Positions 7,933 to 17,748 of a stretch of DNA of 48,167 bases are shown here, piece after piece. Positions within the stretch are counted from its first letter, which is position 1. Each line of letters begins with the position of its first letter. The notes beneath the pieces were generated by a model. It searched no databases. It was given only the letters and a program-made list of their open reading frames with translations, and was not told the DNA's origin. The translations under genes and the position numbers were made by a program. This DNA is from Candidatus Kapaibacterium sp. (lineage in GTDB: Bacteria; Bacteroidota; Ignavibacteria; Kapaibacteriales; UBA7675): positions 1-48,167 of the forward strand of contig JANQRB010000070.1 in the NCBI GenBank assembly GCA_028284775.1, read 5' to 3'.

Positions 7933-10617
7933 ATGCACATGATCAGCTATTTTGACCATCGGCGGCGCGTCAGGCCTGCCGTTTTCATTGTTATGGCAAT
8001 CGTATTCGCTTTCTCTCATTCTGCGGCGGACATCGGCGATGACGACGGTGATAAGCACACTCTGCCGCTGCCCAGCTCCCTTTCCCTGGATGAGTATGAA
8101 GAACTGATGTTTCGCTTTCTTCGTTCAGGTGCATATAAAACACTGCGCTGGAAAAAAGACAAGAGCATTCGCGATACCGGTCCCTGGCTGAACAACAGTT
8201 ATTATGGCACCCATCCGGCCGTGCGCATATATTATTCGCCCGGAGTCATGCGTTGGCTGCGCGGCGGCCGCAAAGGCTCTATCCCGCAAAATGCAATGAT
8301 CATTAAGGAGATGTACAATCCGCCGGCTGCCCGCTACTTTAAGGATGCCGCGATTACTTTTCGGGAAAAGGATTTGCTGCAGGACTCGGTCACAAGCAAT
8401 TTCAGCGGCTGGGTAATAATGGTTAAAGACACGACGCTCGCCGTGGATGGCTGGTTCTGGGGCGGCCTCTATTCCGAAGATCAGGAGGTAGACAACGATC
8501 CGTTCAATTATCCCAATTTTGGATTCGGCCAATATTGTGTCCGCTGCCACGCTTCCGCGGAGGACGAGCTGACGTTTTCGACCCTGAATAATATCGAGGG
8601 CTTTGCCGGTAACCCGCTGGTATACAAAAATGACGGCTCCTGGCTGGATATCGACCGGGAAGCGCTGACCTTCGCTTCGGCGCACATTCGCCGCGCCACC
8701 GATGAAGACGACCCGGTGCTTCCCGTTCGCCGGCGGGCGGTGCAGTTCAATCCCGAGTTTGTGAATTTCTATCAGGAACTCGGACCGATCGCCCGCGACA
8801 GTGTCGTTCCCATTCCCGCGGTGGGCTACGACCACGTTATCGCCAACCCGCACAAGCTGAAACAGCAATTCATCACATCTGATCAATGTATGTCCTGCCA
8901 CGATGGCTTCGGTACTGACATGTATATCCCGGGCAGCGATGGCCGGGCGGGCATGAATGTCTCGCCCTATGGCGAGTGGAGCTGGTCGATGATGGGCCTG
9001 GCAGGCCGTGACCCGGTCTTCTTTGCACAACAGGAAAGCGAAGGTATCCTGCACCCCTCGCGCAAAGAAGAAATCGTTAATACCTGCTTTCGATGTCACG
9101 GGGTTATGGGACAGCGACAGAACACGATAGATTCGGATGGTCAACGCTACTTTAAGGAAGAGTTTGTTTATCTGACGGACCAGCGAAGCAACCCCGACGC
9201 CACCTATGGCGCGCTGGCCCGCGATGGCATTTCCTGTCAGGTTTGTCACCAGATTGTCGATGACGGCGGCGGACTGGATTTGAGCAAAATCGAGACCGGA
9301 CAGTTTCCGGTCAGTCACCCTGACACCGTCCACGGTCCCTTTGAGACGGTTGTGTCGCATCCGATGGAAGAAGCGCTGGCGATAAAACCGGTGTATTATG
9401 CCTATGTCAAGTCGTCACGCCTCTGCGCTTCCTGCCATACGGTAAACCTGCCGGTCTACGATACGGCCGGCAATGTGGTGAAGACACACTATGAACAAAC
9501 TACGTACATGGAGTGGGTTAACAGTCAGTATCAAAATGAAACCGGTAGTATAGAGCAGGATCTGGTCAAGACCTGCCAAGACTGTCACATGCCGAATACC
9601 TACCACCAACGCGAACTTGAATTCGGCATCGCCACAATACAGGATGAAACCTATCCGGCATCGGAAAATCTTGCGCCGATTGCCGATATAACTGTTCGTG
9701 AACGCAAAGATTTTCGCCGTCATACGCTTCTGGGCATTAACATTTTTGTCCTGGAAATGTTTAATCAGTTCGCTGAGATATTAGGTATCCAGAAGTATGA
9801 CTTCATGCCTGAGAACTCCGACGGCCTGCCCAATGCCATAGCGAACAGTAATGAATTGGCCAAGAAGGAAACCGCAGTTGTCGAGCTTCAGCGGATTGCG
9901 CCCTCCGACGCAAGCCTGAGCGTGGATGTCGAGGTCACTAATCTGACCGGGCATAAATTTCCTTCCGGCGTTGGTTTCCGTCGCGCTTTCATCGAATTGC
10001 AGCTGATTGATACGATCAGCAATACTCTCTTATGGGCCTCCGGTCGAACGAATGACCTTGGCGTAATTCTCGATGGAGAAGGACGCCGTCTGCCGTCGGA
10101 ATTGTTCGATGAGGTCAACGGCAAACAGGCTTATGAGCCGCACTATGACGTCATCACCAGTCAGAATCAGGTGCAGATCTATCAGGAAATCGCGCTCAAC
10201 ACAATCGGCGAAATAACGACGAGCTTTATGGCGCTTGACAAGATCATTAAAGACAATAGGCTGCTTCCCAAAGGATGGAGTCCCAAGGGCCCTTATGCTG
10301 AACATACTGCGGCCGAAGGCAAAGCGGAGCATGACCCTTTGTATCAGAACGGCAGCGGCGGCGATAAAATCCGCTATAATATCCCGCTGGGGCGCCAGCA
10401 GACGCGCAACGCCAGGGTCGTCGTTTCATTGTATTATCAATCGATTCCGCCGTTTTACCTGCACCAGCGTTTTGCGACCAATCGCGACGGGGTTTATGCG
10501 AGGGATCATCACAATACCCAACGTCTCTACTATCTGGCCAGCAATCTGAACCTTAAAGATACGCCGGTCGAGAATTGGAAATTGCTTGTAGCTGCTGATT
10601 CATCGCCTGTGCCCTGA
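7933..10617 (+). CDS. Secreted hexaheme c-type cytochrome
   Basis: About 894 residues from the ATG at 7933 (another ATG at 7939 is equally possible; a TTG at 7876 is unlikely). A signal peptide is visible: basic n-region DHRRRVRP, hydrophobic FIVMAIVFAF, likely cleavage near SHSAA. Six CXXCH haem-binding motifs occur at residues ~202 (CVRCH), 319 (CMSCH), 385 (CFRCH), 435 (CQVCH), 498 (CASCH) and 548 (CQDCH). The last ~270 residues have no haem motif and contain TNLTGHKFPSGVGFRR, a TGHxxPSG-type segment of the beta-rich tail seen in some multihaem cytochromes. No membrane anchor is seen, so it is periplasmic or surface-exposed and probably moves electrons. Donor and acceptor are unknown: no quinol oxidase, reductase or haem-maturation gene is adjacent. 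It is a single-gene unit ending near the hairpin at 10826. Confidence 0.88.
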   Translation: MHMISYFDHRRRVRPAVFIVMAIVFAFSHSAADIGDDDGDKHTLPLPSSLSLDEYEELMFRFLRSGAYKTLRWKKDKSIRDTGPWLNNSYYGTHPAVRIYYSPGVMRWLRGGRKGSIPQNAMIIKEMYNPPAARYFKDAAITFREKDLLQDSVTSNFSGWVIMVKDTTLAVDGWFWGGLYSEDQEVDNDPFNYPNFGFGQYCVRCHASAEDELTFSTLNNIEGFAGNPLVYKNDGSWLDIDREALTFASAHIRRATDEDDPVLPVRRRAVQFNPEFVNFYQELGPIARDSVVPIPAVGYDHVIANPHKLKQQFITSDQCMSCHDGFGTDMYIPGSDGRAGMNVSPYGEWSWSMMGLAGRDPVFFAQQESEGILHPSRKEEIVNTCFRCHGVMGQRQNTIDSDGQRYFKEEFVYLTDQRSNPDATYGALARDGISCQVCHQIVDDGGGLDLSKIETGQFPVSHPDTVHGPFETVVSHPMEEALAIKPVYYAYVKSSRLCASCHTVNLPVYDTAGNVVKTHYEQTTYMEWVNSQYQNETGSIEQDLVKTCQDCHMPNTYHQRELEFGIATIQDETYPASENLAPIADITVRERKDFRRHTLLGINIFVLEMFNQFAEILGIQKYDFMPENSDGLPNAIANSNELAKKETAVVELQRIAPSDASLSVDVEVTNLTGHKFPSGVGFRRAFIELQLIDTISNTLLWASGRTNDLGVILDGEGRRLPSELFDEVNGKQAYEPHYDVITSQNQVQIYQEIALNTIGEITTSFMALDKIIKDNRLLPKGWSPKGPYAEHTAAEGKAEHDPLYQNGSGGDKIRYNIPLGRQQTRNARVVVSLYYQSIPPFYLHQRFATNRDGVYARDHHNTQRLYYLASNLNLKDTPVENWKLLVAADSSPVP

Positions 10618-10822
10618 TGAGAATCGTCGAGTTCCGGGCGGCGCGGTCCTGCCTAAGGGGTTATGCGGTGATGAGGGCCCGGGTGCTTGTTGCGAGAGCA
10701 CTCAGCATCTGCTGTGGGGGAGACTCGATGTCTAAAGTCGATGTCTGCCGGGTAAGACGCCCATGTACATACCTACGTCTCGCAATCCTGCGAGCGAAGA
10801 ATGCGAAAGAGGCATATAAGAT

Positions 10823-10866
10823 AAAACGCGCAGTCAGGGTCTGAAAGCCCTGACTGCGCGTATTTT
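10823..10866. terminator. Bidirectional intrinsic terminator between convergent genes
   Basis: A perfect 14-bp inverted repeat pairs 10826-10839 (ACGCGCAGTCAGGG) with 10848-10861 across an 8-base loop. On the plus strand it is followed by ATTTTA, and on the minus strand by TTTTAT. It lies 206 bp past the cytochrome stop and 24 bp past the stop of the minus-strand CAP protein gene, as expected for a shared terminator. It fits the minus-strand gene best by distance. Confidence 0.8.
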
Positions 10867-10890
10867 ACTTCAACATTTTTTTTGATTCGT

Positions 10891-12846
10891 CTAGCGATTG
10901 ACGAGAATGACTGCTGTCGACGCAGCTTCGTCTACCTGCAGGCGAAGCCGATAACTGCCATTGGGCAGACCGGCGGTATTCCAGTCAAAAGAGTGAGGGC
11001 CCGCCTCAAGTTCACGGTCCGATACTAAAACGGCTACGCTGCGTCCCAACATGTCCACGATGTTGAGTGTGACGTCAGCGTGACGCTCGAGAACGAATGA
11101 GATATTTGCAACCGAGGCGACCGGGTTAGGTGCCACGCGTATACTCTGCCGGACCGCGAGCGGCAGCTCGGGTACGGAAGTAGCATCGGTAGTCGTGAAG
11201 CTGCGTGTTTCCGACCAGGGACCTTCACCGCTACTGTTTTCCGCCCGGACGGACCACCAATATTCGGTCAGGGCGTCGAGTGCGTTCGGCAGCCGGTACT
11301 GCGTGCCATCGGCCGGATCGAGTTCCTGATTGACAACGGTATTGTTGTAATTGCGGTCAGTCGCAATCTGCAGGCGGTATATTTCGGCATTTGCTACTTC
11401 CTGCCACACAAAGAGAGGGTTGACTGGCTGGTCGACGGCTTCGTTGGCCGGCTCGCTGATTACGGTGCCCTCCGGCGCCGGAATGGCATAACGAAGGGAC
11501 CAGGTCTCGCTCCAGTCACTTACCATCCCCAGCCCTGCTGAGCGCACACGCCAGTAGTAGGTCATATTGGCTTGCAGGCCGGTCAGGTCATAGCTCGTCG
11601 CCGTCAGGTTTTCGTCTTCGAAGGCAATTGAGTTAAAGTTTTCGTCAGTAGCAGCCTGGACGTGATACATTTCGGCGTTTGCCGCCGCTTCCCACTGCAG
11701 CGTGATGAAGTTCTGCTCGATCTCGCTGCCGTCGGCAGGCATCAGCAGGGTGGGGACCGCCGGGACCAACGTCTCCTCGTCGGTTGTGAAATCAAGCTTG
11801 TAGTTTTGGGTCGGAAAACCGGCCGCAATCTGAATCGTTTTGACAATCGGCTCCGTCAAATCGCCGCCCGAGGCCGTTACCGAGCTGATGGTACCCAGCC
11901 CATTCAGCGGAATGGCATAGCCACCCGATTCGGAGGTTACGGCGAAAAAGTCTCCGTCATTGGGTACGACATCGACACCGGCCAGACCTTCGCCGACATC
12001 GTAGAACTCGTTCCCGTTCCGATCTTCGTAGACAATCCCGGTGATGTAAAAGCGCCCGCGAAAGCCAAACTCATGCGTAATAATCAGCGGGCCGACACCC
12101 GTGCCGGGATCGTTGTCGTGGACAATGCCAATGCCCGCTTCGGTAAAAACGTGAGTAGCCCTGAAATTCATGATATTCTGCCGGTGGCCGAGCGTTTGCT
12201 GGTTTTGAGCGCCCCAGTCGATGTTGAAACCGGCGTGACCGTGGAAGAGACTTCTGGCGCTGGCAGCGACATTTTCGCCAAGAAATGTTCCGGTATAGCC
12301 CTGACGTTCCAAGCGTTCAAAAAACTGCGAGCCGTCGCTGCCGGTGTGGCCCTGAAAATCGTTCTGGCGCATATCTTCCGAGTGAATCTCGGCCGCCACG
12401 AGACATTCGTTATTGAATGCCAGCGGTGGTCGAGCAGGATAGCTTGCAAACTGATTTTTGACCAGATCTTTGCTGATGTTGAAAAACTGAAGCGCAAACT
12501 GAACATTGGCATCGTTATTGTCCACAAGCCGCACGCCTTCTTCGGTGGGGTTGGCGCGGGCGCGATTCATCATTTCCAGGCTGTACTGCTCTTCGGCGGA
12601 AGGATTGCCGTGACTGAATTCCGTTGTGGGAACCGCAATGCGATCGCTGGCGCTCTTACTCTTGTCAGCTGAATTTTCGAACGCTGCGTCCGGGAAATGA
12701 ATCCAGACGGCCGGTGGTAACTCAATTGGCAGCCATCCCTTCGCGCCCGCCAGAATTAACTGCGGAAAAATCGTCATTGCCGCAAAAAGCGCGCCGATTC
12801 CCAATGTGCAATACATCATTGCATTTCGTACTGATGTTCTTTTCAT
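10891..12846 (-). CDS. Secreted CAP/SCP-domain protein with FnIII domains and T9SS sorting domain
   Basis: A 651-residue exported protein. A hydrophobic signal segment occupies ~residues 12-33. A CAP/SCP (PR-1-like) domain spans ~80-250, with MNRARANP, HSEDMRQNDFQGHTG, GENVAA and GHRQNIMN, the order typical of bacterial CAP proteins. Residues ~255-345 look like a carboxypeptidase-regulatory or SdrD-like beta domain (GIVYEDRNGNEFYDVGEGLAGV). Two fibronectin type III-like domains (~355-450 and ~455-548) contain paired YYWRVRS and YWWSVRA motifs. The last ~85 residues (VAPNPVAS...VDMLGR...LPNGSYRLRL) are a T9SS type A sorting domain, so the protein should cross the outer membrane and be attached to or released from the surface. 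The substrate or target of the CAP domain is unknown. The ATG has AGG nine bases upstream. It converges on the cytochrome gene. Confidence 0.88.
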   Translation of the reverse strand: MKRTSVRNAMMYCTLGIGALFAAMTIFPQLILAGAKGWLPIELPPAVWIHFPDAAFENSADKSKSASDRIAVPTTEFSHGNPSAEEQYSLEMMNRARANPTEEGVRLVDNNDANVQFALQFFNISKDLVKNQFASYPARPPLAFNNECLVAAEIHSEDMRQNDFQGHTGSDGSQFFERLERQGYTGTFLGENVAASARSLFHGHAGFNIDWGAQNQQTLGHRQNIMNFRATHVFTEAGIGIVHDNDPGTGVGPLIITHEFGFRGRFYITGIVYEDRNGNEFYDVGEGLAGVDVVPNDGDFFAVTSESGGYAIPLNGLGTISSVTASGGDLTEPIVKTIQIAAGFPTQNYKLDFTTDEETLVPAVPTLLMPADGSEIEQNFITLQWEAAANAEMYHVQAATDENFNSIAFEDENLTATSYDLTGLQANMTYYWRVRSAGLGMVSDWSETWSLRYAIPAPEGTVISEPANEAVDQPVNPLFVWQEVANAEIYRLQIATDRNYNNTVVNQELDPADGTQYRLPNALDALTEYWWSVRAENSSGEGPWSETRSFTTTDATSVPELPLAVRQSIRVAPNPVASVANISFVLERHADVTLNIVDMLGRSVAVLVSDRELEAGPHSFDWNTAGLPNGSYRLRLQVDEAASTAVILVNR

Positions 12847-13764
12847 GTCTGAAACCTTGTGCTGTGTGTTTTGACAGAATTAACCTGGAGTGTTTGCCAC
12901 ATCCCCTCGGCATGAGGAATGTGGTATTATGTTGACAATGCCTATAAAATGCGGAAATACCAGGATCATACTGTTCGATCCCAGGGTCGGCAGAAATTGG
13001 TTGCGCAGTTCCGGATGTAATCGCAGTCCAAAAGATAGCAATATGTCTGTGTTTTTCAAAAAAAACGGCTCAATTTATCGCTCCTCAGACCTTACCGGAC
13101 GCTTGGGGGCCCTGACTGCAATGACAATGCTGCGCCGAATTTGTTTCGTCCGGACCTGTGAAGATTGACCCGTCCTTGCTTCGTACCGCCGGGATAGGCA
13201 GCCTGAGGAATCCGATCATCGAATTGAACTGCGACATAGATCACCTGAGCGCGATTCGACGACGACACTTTCCCGAATTCTAGGCTGACGGGACCGGAAG
13301 ATGGGAACTCCGGCTGCTTGAGCAAGCTCCGTGCCCACAACGAATTTTGTCTCCATAATAAACCCTATTCAAGGTGTTAACATTTACATCGCGCGTTGTT
13401 CTCAGCAATCAGCCGAATGCGATGAATTTTATGACATTTTCACGGCGCTTTGGAGATGTACGGCTGTATCTGTCTGAAATTTTTATCAATGATATGGCCG
13501 CAGCGGAACCGACCGCAGGCCTTGTTTCGGATTGACAACGCGGCGGCTGGGAAGATTTGCACGGCCGGGAAAATTCACTTTGGACGCCTTTGTTATTTTT
13601 TAGCTTAAGCACCGGAGAATGCTGTGAATTGGGAGCGTGCGACCGGGGTCAAGGCGACAGATCGATAGTCCGTCAGCTATGAGGCGGAAGAACGGCTGAA
13701 GTTATCGGACGAATTGACGGGCGGAGACGACGAAGTCTCTTAAACAATGCGAGAGAGTAACACT
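12847..13764. other. 918-bp divergent intergenic region, no gene recognised
   Basis: This lies between the CAP protein gene (minus) and the TPR regulator (plus). Open frames at 12890-13168 (+), 13092-13340 (-) and 13409-13612 (-) have no ribosome site, no recognisable motif and atypical composition. A decayed gene is possible but cannot be shown. No tRNA, hairpin terminator or tandem repeat was seen. Confidence 0.45.
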
Positions 13765-16146
13765 ATGAGCGAGTCAGCCGCGGTACAATATCAGGAGGTG
13801 GTCTTCGCGGCGGCGGAGAACCTGGCTAAAATCAAAAAGCTCACCACCCTGGCTAACCGACATCTAGAGCTCGAGCCGGAACGCGCTATGCGGGAAGCCA
13901 AGGCCGCGCTGTCGGTGGCGGAGCAGACTTTTGAGTCAGCGACCAACAAGCTTGGCGGCAATCAGGCCGACGGCTACGCCAAAGAGTCGGTATTGAAGGA
14001 CGAGACAATGCGCGTCTTTGTCGATGCCCTGGCACAGAGTTTGTTAACTCTGGGAATCTGTCAACGCGCCTTTGGTCGCTATGACATTGCGCAATCCCTG
14101 TTTCGCAAGGCGCACATGTGGTTCGACGGCATCGGCGCCATTGAGCCTAAGGCCAGGACTGCATCTGAGATGGGCAGCGCCTGTTACAGCCTGGGCGAGG
14201 TCAGTGAAGCGCTGAAATATCATCGCGAGAGTTTAAAGCTCTATCGAAGTTCCGACGACAAGCTGGGTCAATGCACAGCTCTTACCAGCATCGGAATGGT
14301 CTTCTGGGCCTTGAAACAGTTTTCGGAAGCCATTAAATTTCACAAGGCGGCTTTAACGATCGCCAAGCTCATCGACGACAAAAAGAGTCAGGCGACAGTA
14401 CTTTCGAATGCCGGTATGGTGTATTGGCATGCCGAGGAATACGACAAAGCGCTGAAGTGTTTCAAGGTGAGTCAGCAGATTTCAGCGCGCGGCGGGATGC
14501 GCCGCGGCGAAGCGCGCGAGCTTAACAACATGGGCATGATCCACGCCCATCTCGAAGATGCCAAACAGGCGCGCGCCTGCCTGGAGGAGAGCCTGCTGAT
14601 ATTCGAATCGCTCCATGATAAGAGCGGTGAAATTTCGGCCTTAATCAACCTGGGTTCACTGGATGAGCGTGCCAAGGATTACGCTTCCGCCCGCCGTCAC
14701 TATATGCGTTGTTTACAAATTTCACGTGAGATCGAACGCTTGGATACTGAAGCGATCGCTCTTCAGAATCTGGCGATTTTGCACTGGTACACCAGTGAAT
14801 ACGGCCGCTCGCTTGAATACTCCCGCAATAGTCTTCGTATCGCTCGAAAGCGCGAAGATCGCAGGGCTGAGTCTCGCGCCCTTTCTCATATCGGAAATCT
14901 TTATGCGCAGTTGGGTGAGCATGAGCGCTCGCGCGAATACTACCAGAAGTCGATCGCTCTCGATCGCGAGATCGGCGCTCGCAAAAGTGAAGCGGAAAAA
15001 CTCGCTCAGCTTGGCGGTAATTTTGAGGATATCCGCGACTTTAAGCAGTCGCTGGAATATCATATCAAAAGCTGGCGCATCATACAGGAGCTGAGCGACA
15101 AGGAAACCGAGGCGGTTGCCCTCGACAAGATCGGGATAGCCTATGCCAATCTGGGCGATGCCCCCAAGGCCCTGGAGCATTATGGCAGGGCGCTGCGACT
15201 CTTTCGGGAAATCAGCGACAAACAGGGCGAAGCGCGAACGCTGTTTCATATGGGCTGTACCTATGCGGAAGTGCAGCGAGGCAAGCGGGCCGTCGATTGT
15301 TTTGAGGCGGCGCTAAAAATGCAGGTAGATCAATCGATGGTAGTCGAACGGCTGGAGACGCTGATCGAACTGGGACAGGCACACAGCAACACGGGTGAAG
15401 TTCAGGCGGCACTCCGTCGTCTGAACGAAGCCTTGGCTCTGGCAGGCGATCTCGGGGACGACGAAAAGAAAGAAGCTACCTATAAGGTTCACGAAGCCCT
15501 GGCCGACTTTTATGAACAAAACGGCGACACCGCCAAGGCCTTCGAGCACCACAAAAACTACTATGACGCCGAACGACGGCACGCAACCGAAGATGCCGAA
15601 GAGCGCATTAAGAGTCTGCGAATTCTCTATGAAGTAGAGTCTTCGGAAAAAGAACAGGAGATTGTACAGCTCAAGACGGAAAAGCAGGAGCAGGTTGATG
15701 AATCCGAAGAAAAAGAAGCAACGGCGAAGGCGCTTTTTGCAATGCAGAAGCAAGAGATTCTCGACAACATCAAACGTGAACTTGCTTTTATTATGGAAGC
15801 GCCGGATAATGAGCTGCGCGAGCGGCTTAACCTGCTGAACAAGGAGCTGGCTACTCTGGTGGAGACCGACACCGATGTCTGGCAAAATTTCGACGAACAC
15901 TTCGATCGCGTCAATATGGCCTTCAGCGAAATCATCAAGGGCCGTTATCCGACCTTGTCCGCCACCGAGGTCAAGATAGCCGCTCTCATCAAAATGAACC
16001 TGAGTACTCGTGAAATCAGCCGCATCGTCAGCCTCACACCGCGCAGCGTAGAGGCCTATCATGGACGCATCCGGCAGCAGATTAATCTTGAGGCGGATGT
16101 CGATCTGGCGAGCTATCTGGCGACGCTCGTAGAGCCGGATCTGTAG
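13765..16146 (+). CDS. TPR-array regulator with C-terminal LuxR-type HTH
   Basis: About 793 residues from the ATG at 13765, chosen because GAGAG sits seven bases upstream; an ATG at 13747 would add six residues and lacks a site. No signal peptide. Residues ~40-610 are tandem tetratricopeptide repeats, roughly 13 of them, with repeated ALKYH, GNLYAQLGEHERSREYYQKS and LGDAPKALEHYGRAL patterns. A charged coiled coil follows (~609-668). A C-terminal helix-turn-helix at ~731-790 (LSATEVKIAALIKMNLSTREISRIVSLTPRSVE) is of the LuxR/NarL type. The domain order suggests a cytoplasmic transcription factor whose TPR array binds a partner protein or peptide rather than being switched by a receiver domain. 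Target genes are unknown. The WG-repeat gene begins 70-94 bp downstream on the same strand and may be co-transcribed. Confidence 0.88.
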   Translation: MSESAAVQYQEVVFAAAENLAKIKKLTTLANRHLELEPERAMREAKAALSVAEQTFESATNKLGGNQADGYAKESVLKDETMRVFVDALAQSLLTLGICQRAFGRYDIAQSLFRKAHMWFDGIGAIEPKARTASEMGSACYSLGEVSEALKYHRESLKLYRSSDDKLGQCTALTSIGMVFWALKQFSEAIKFHKAALTIAKLIDDKKSQATVLSNAGMVYWHAEEYDKALKCFKVSQQISARGGMRRGEARELNNMGMIHAHLEDAKQARACLEESLLIFESLHDKSGEISALINLGSLDERAKDYASARRHYMRCLQISREIERLDTEAIALQNLAILHWYTSEYGRSLEYSRNSLRIARKREDRRAESRALSHIGNLYAQLGEHERSREYYQKSIALDREIGARKSEAEKLAQLGGNFEDIRDFKQSLEYHIKSWRIIQELSDKETEAVALDKIGIAYANLGDAPKALEHYGRALRLFREISDKQGEARTLFHMGCTYAEVQRGKRAVDCFEAALKMQVDQSMVVERLETLIELGQAHSNTGEVQAALRRLNEALALAGDLGDDEKKEATYKVHEALADFYEQNGDTAKAFEHHKNYYDAERRHATEDAEERIKSLRILYEVESSEKEQEIVQLKTEKQEQVDESEEKEATAKALFAMQKQEILDNIKRELAFIMEAPDNELRERLNLLNKELATLVETDTDVWQNFDEHFDRVNMAFSEIIKGRYPTLSATEVKIAALIKMNLSTREISRIVSLTPRSVEAYHGRIRQQINLEADVDLASYLATLVEPDL

Positions 16147-16216
16147 AAGCGATCTCAATTTTTCATCAATAAATCTTTAGAAAATAATAACTTGGCGCTT
16201 TCTTTCGGCAAGATCA

Positions 16217-17551
16217 ATGGGATCGGTAGCTTTGCACGTGATGAGAGCGCTCGGATTTTTGATGTTGTTGTGTTGTGTCGCGTCCCTGGTCGCCATAGGG
16301 GCAGCCCCTTCAAAAACGGACTCCGGCTCAGAAACGGATGCCCTGATTCCTTTTCGCAAAGGACAGGCCTGGGGATATAGCACCAGAGACCGCAAATTGG
16401 TGATTGAACCTCGTTTCGACCTGGCAACACGCCTGGAAGGCGGCTTTGCCCGCTTTCGCGCGGATGGTAAATGGGGTATGCTGGACTCGCTTGGACGGAT
16501 CATTGCCAAAGCGCGCTACCAAGAAATTCACGCCTTCAGCGACAATCGAGCCCTGGTAGCGCTCGATGGCCGTTACGGCTTTATCGATCGCGACGGTAAA
16601 CTCGTCATTGCCTGCAAATATGAATATGCCCTTGCTTTCAGCGAAGGTCTGGCGGCGGTACGTTCGGATGGAAGCTGGCGACAGATCGATACCAACGATC
16701 GGCGGACCAGCTCCGCAAGCTTTGAACTTTGTGCTTCGCTGCGCGATGGACGGGCCGTCATTCGCAGCGATGGCGAATTCGGCTACATCGATCGCAGCGG
16801 GACAGTGATTGTTGAGGCGCAATATGACGCTGCCCGGGAGTTTCACGACGGCCTGGCCCGGGTAAGAAAAGATGGAAAGTGGGGCTGCATCGACAAACAA
16901 GGCCGCAGCGTCATACCACTGGAATACGATAAGGTTGATTTGTTTCGCGGCGATTTGGCGCGAGTGCGCAAGGACGGGCTTTGGGGCTTTATTCATAAAT
17001 CCGGTCAGGTGATCGTGCCCGCCAGATATCAGCGCGCGGATGCTTTTCACGAGGGGCTGGCGCGCGTTGAGCTCGACGGCTTGTTCGGCTTCATCGACAC
17101 GAGCGGCGCTCTGGCAATCCCTATCATCTTTCAATCGGCGGAATCTTTCAGTGAAGGACTGGCCGCGGTCTACCAGGACGGCCCGGCATATATCGATCGG
17201 AGCGGCGATATTGTCTTTCGCCCACAGGCCATCTGCCGCAGCTTCAGCGAAGGCAGGGCCGGTGTCTACCGCAAAGGGAAGTATGGTTATATCGACCGCG
17301 ACGGCACGCTCGTAATCCCGTTTCAGTACGATGAAATTCAACCATTTCACAACGGCTTCGCCATCGTGCGTCAGGGCGATGCCTTCGGTTTTATCGATAG
17401 GATGGGGCGCGCCGTCACAGCTGTTAAATTCACCTATGCCCGCAACTTTGAGAATGGGCTGGCGGCGATCCTGCGGGAGAAGTCTACGCAGCCGGAGCAT
17501 ATTTCAGGCTTTATCGACCGCAATGGACACGAATTCTGGGAAGCCAAATAA
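16217..17551 (+). CDS. Exported WG-repeat protein
   Basis: Up to 444 residues; an in-frame ATG at 16241 would start directly at the basic n-region MRALGFLM. Neither start has a convincing ribosome site. A signal peptide is visible (hydrophobic FLMLLCCVASLVAIGA). The rest is about twelve degenerate ~35-residue WG repeats, each with a core such as WGFIHKSGQVIVPARY, FGYIDRSGTVIVEAQYD or YGYIDRDGTLVIPFQYD, followed by a FxxGLARV-type strand. WG repeats are widespread in bacterial surface or periplasmic proteins and probably form a beta-rich binding scaffold; no catalytic residues are known. It follows the TPR regulator and precedes asnS on the same strand. The biochemical role is not predictable from sequence. 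Confidence 0.85.
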   Translation: MGSVALHVMRALGFLMLLCCVASLVAIGAAPSKTDSGSETDALIPFRKGQAWGYSTRDRKLVIEPRFDLATRLEGGFARFRADGKWGMLDSLGRIIAKARYQEIHAFSDNRALVALDGRYGFIDRDGKLVIACKYEYALAFSEGLAAVRSDGSWRQIDTNDRRTSSASFELCASLRDGRAVIRSDGEFGYIDRSGTVIVEAQYDAAREFHDGLARVRKDGKWGCIDKQGRSVIPLEYDKVDLFRGDLARVRKDGLWGFIHKSGQVIVPARYQRADAFHEGLARVELDGLFGFIDTSGALAIPIIFQSAESFSEGLAAVYQDGPAYIDRSGDIVFRPQAICRSFSEGRAGVYRKGKYGYIDRDGTLVIPFQYDEIQPFHNGFAIVRQGDAFGFIDRMGRAVTAVKFTYARNFENGLAAILREKSTQPEHISGFIDRNGHEFWEAK

Positions 17552-17748
17552 ACGCTGCATGCTATCGCCCCGCTGCATTGTGCGCCAGCGGCCTTGGGAG
17601 GGCGCCGATCAGGAGATAGATTTTACCTGGCTAGCAAAGCTGCTTTTCGCCGGATAAATCGTAATTTGAAGATTTCTGGTTATTCCCGGCGCCGATTGTA
17701 GAGCGCCCGGATTGCAATTCGTTAATCTTAGACAGGCAAATGTAGAGC

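Noticed and set aside
8125..9360. 411-codon open frame antisense to the cytochrome gene
   Set aside because: It lies wholly inside the hexaheme cytochrome gene on the other strand, has no ribosome site or recognisable motifs, and mirrors that gene's codon bias.
10617..10844. 75-codon frame overlapping the cytochrome stop (TGATG)
   Set aside because: Cys/Arg-rich translation without motifs, no ribosome site, and it runs into the terminator hairpin.
11662..12672. 336-codon plus-strand frame inside the CAP protein gene
   Set aside because: Shadow of a gene whose CAP, FnIII and T9SS domains are clear on the minus strand.
13092..13340. 82-codon minus-strand frame in the large intergenic gap
   Set aside because: No ribosome site and no recognisable motif; a decayed gene is possible but cannot be supported.
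16328..17500. 390-codon open frame antisense to the WG-repeat gene
   Set aside because: Arises from the repeat structure of the plus-strand gene; the WG repeats on the plus strand are unmistakable.
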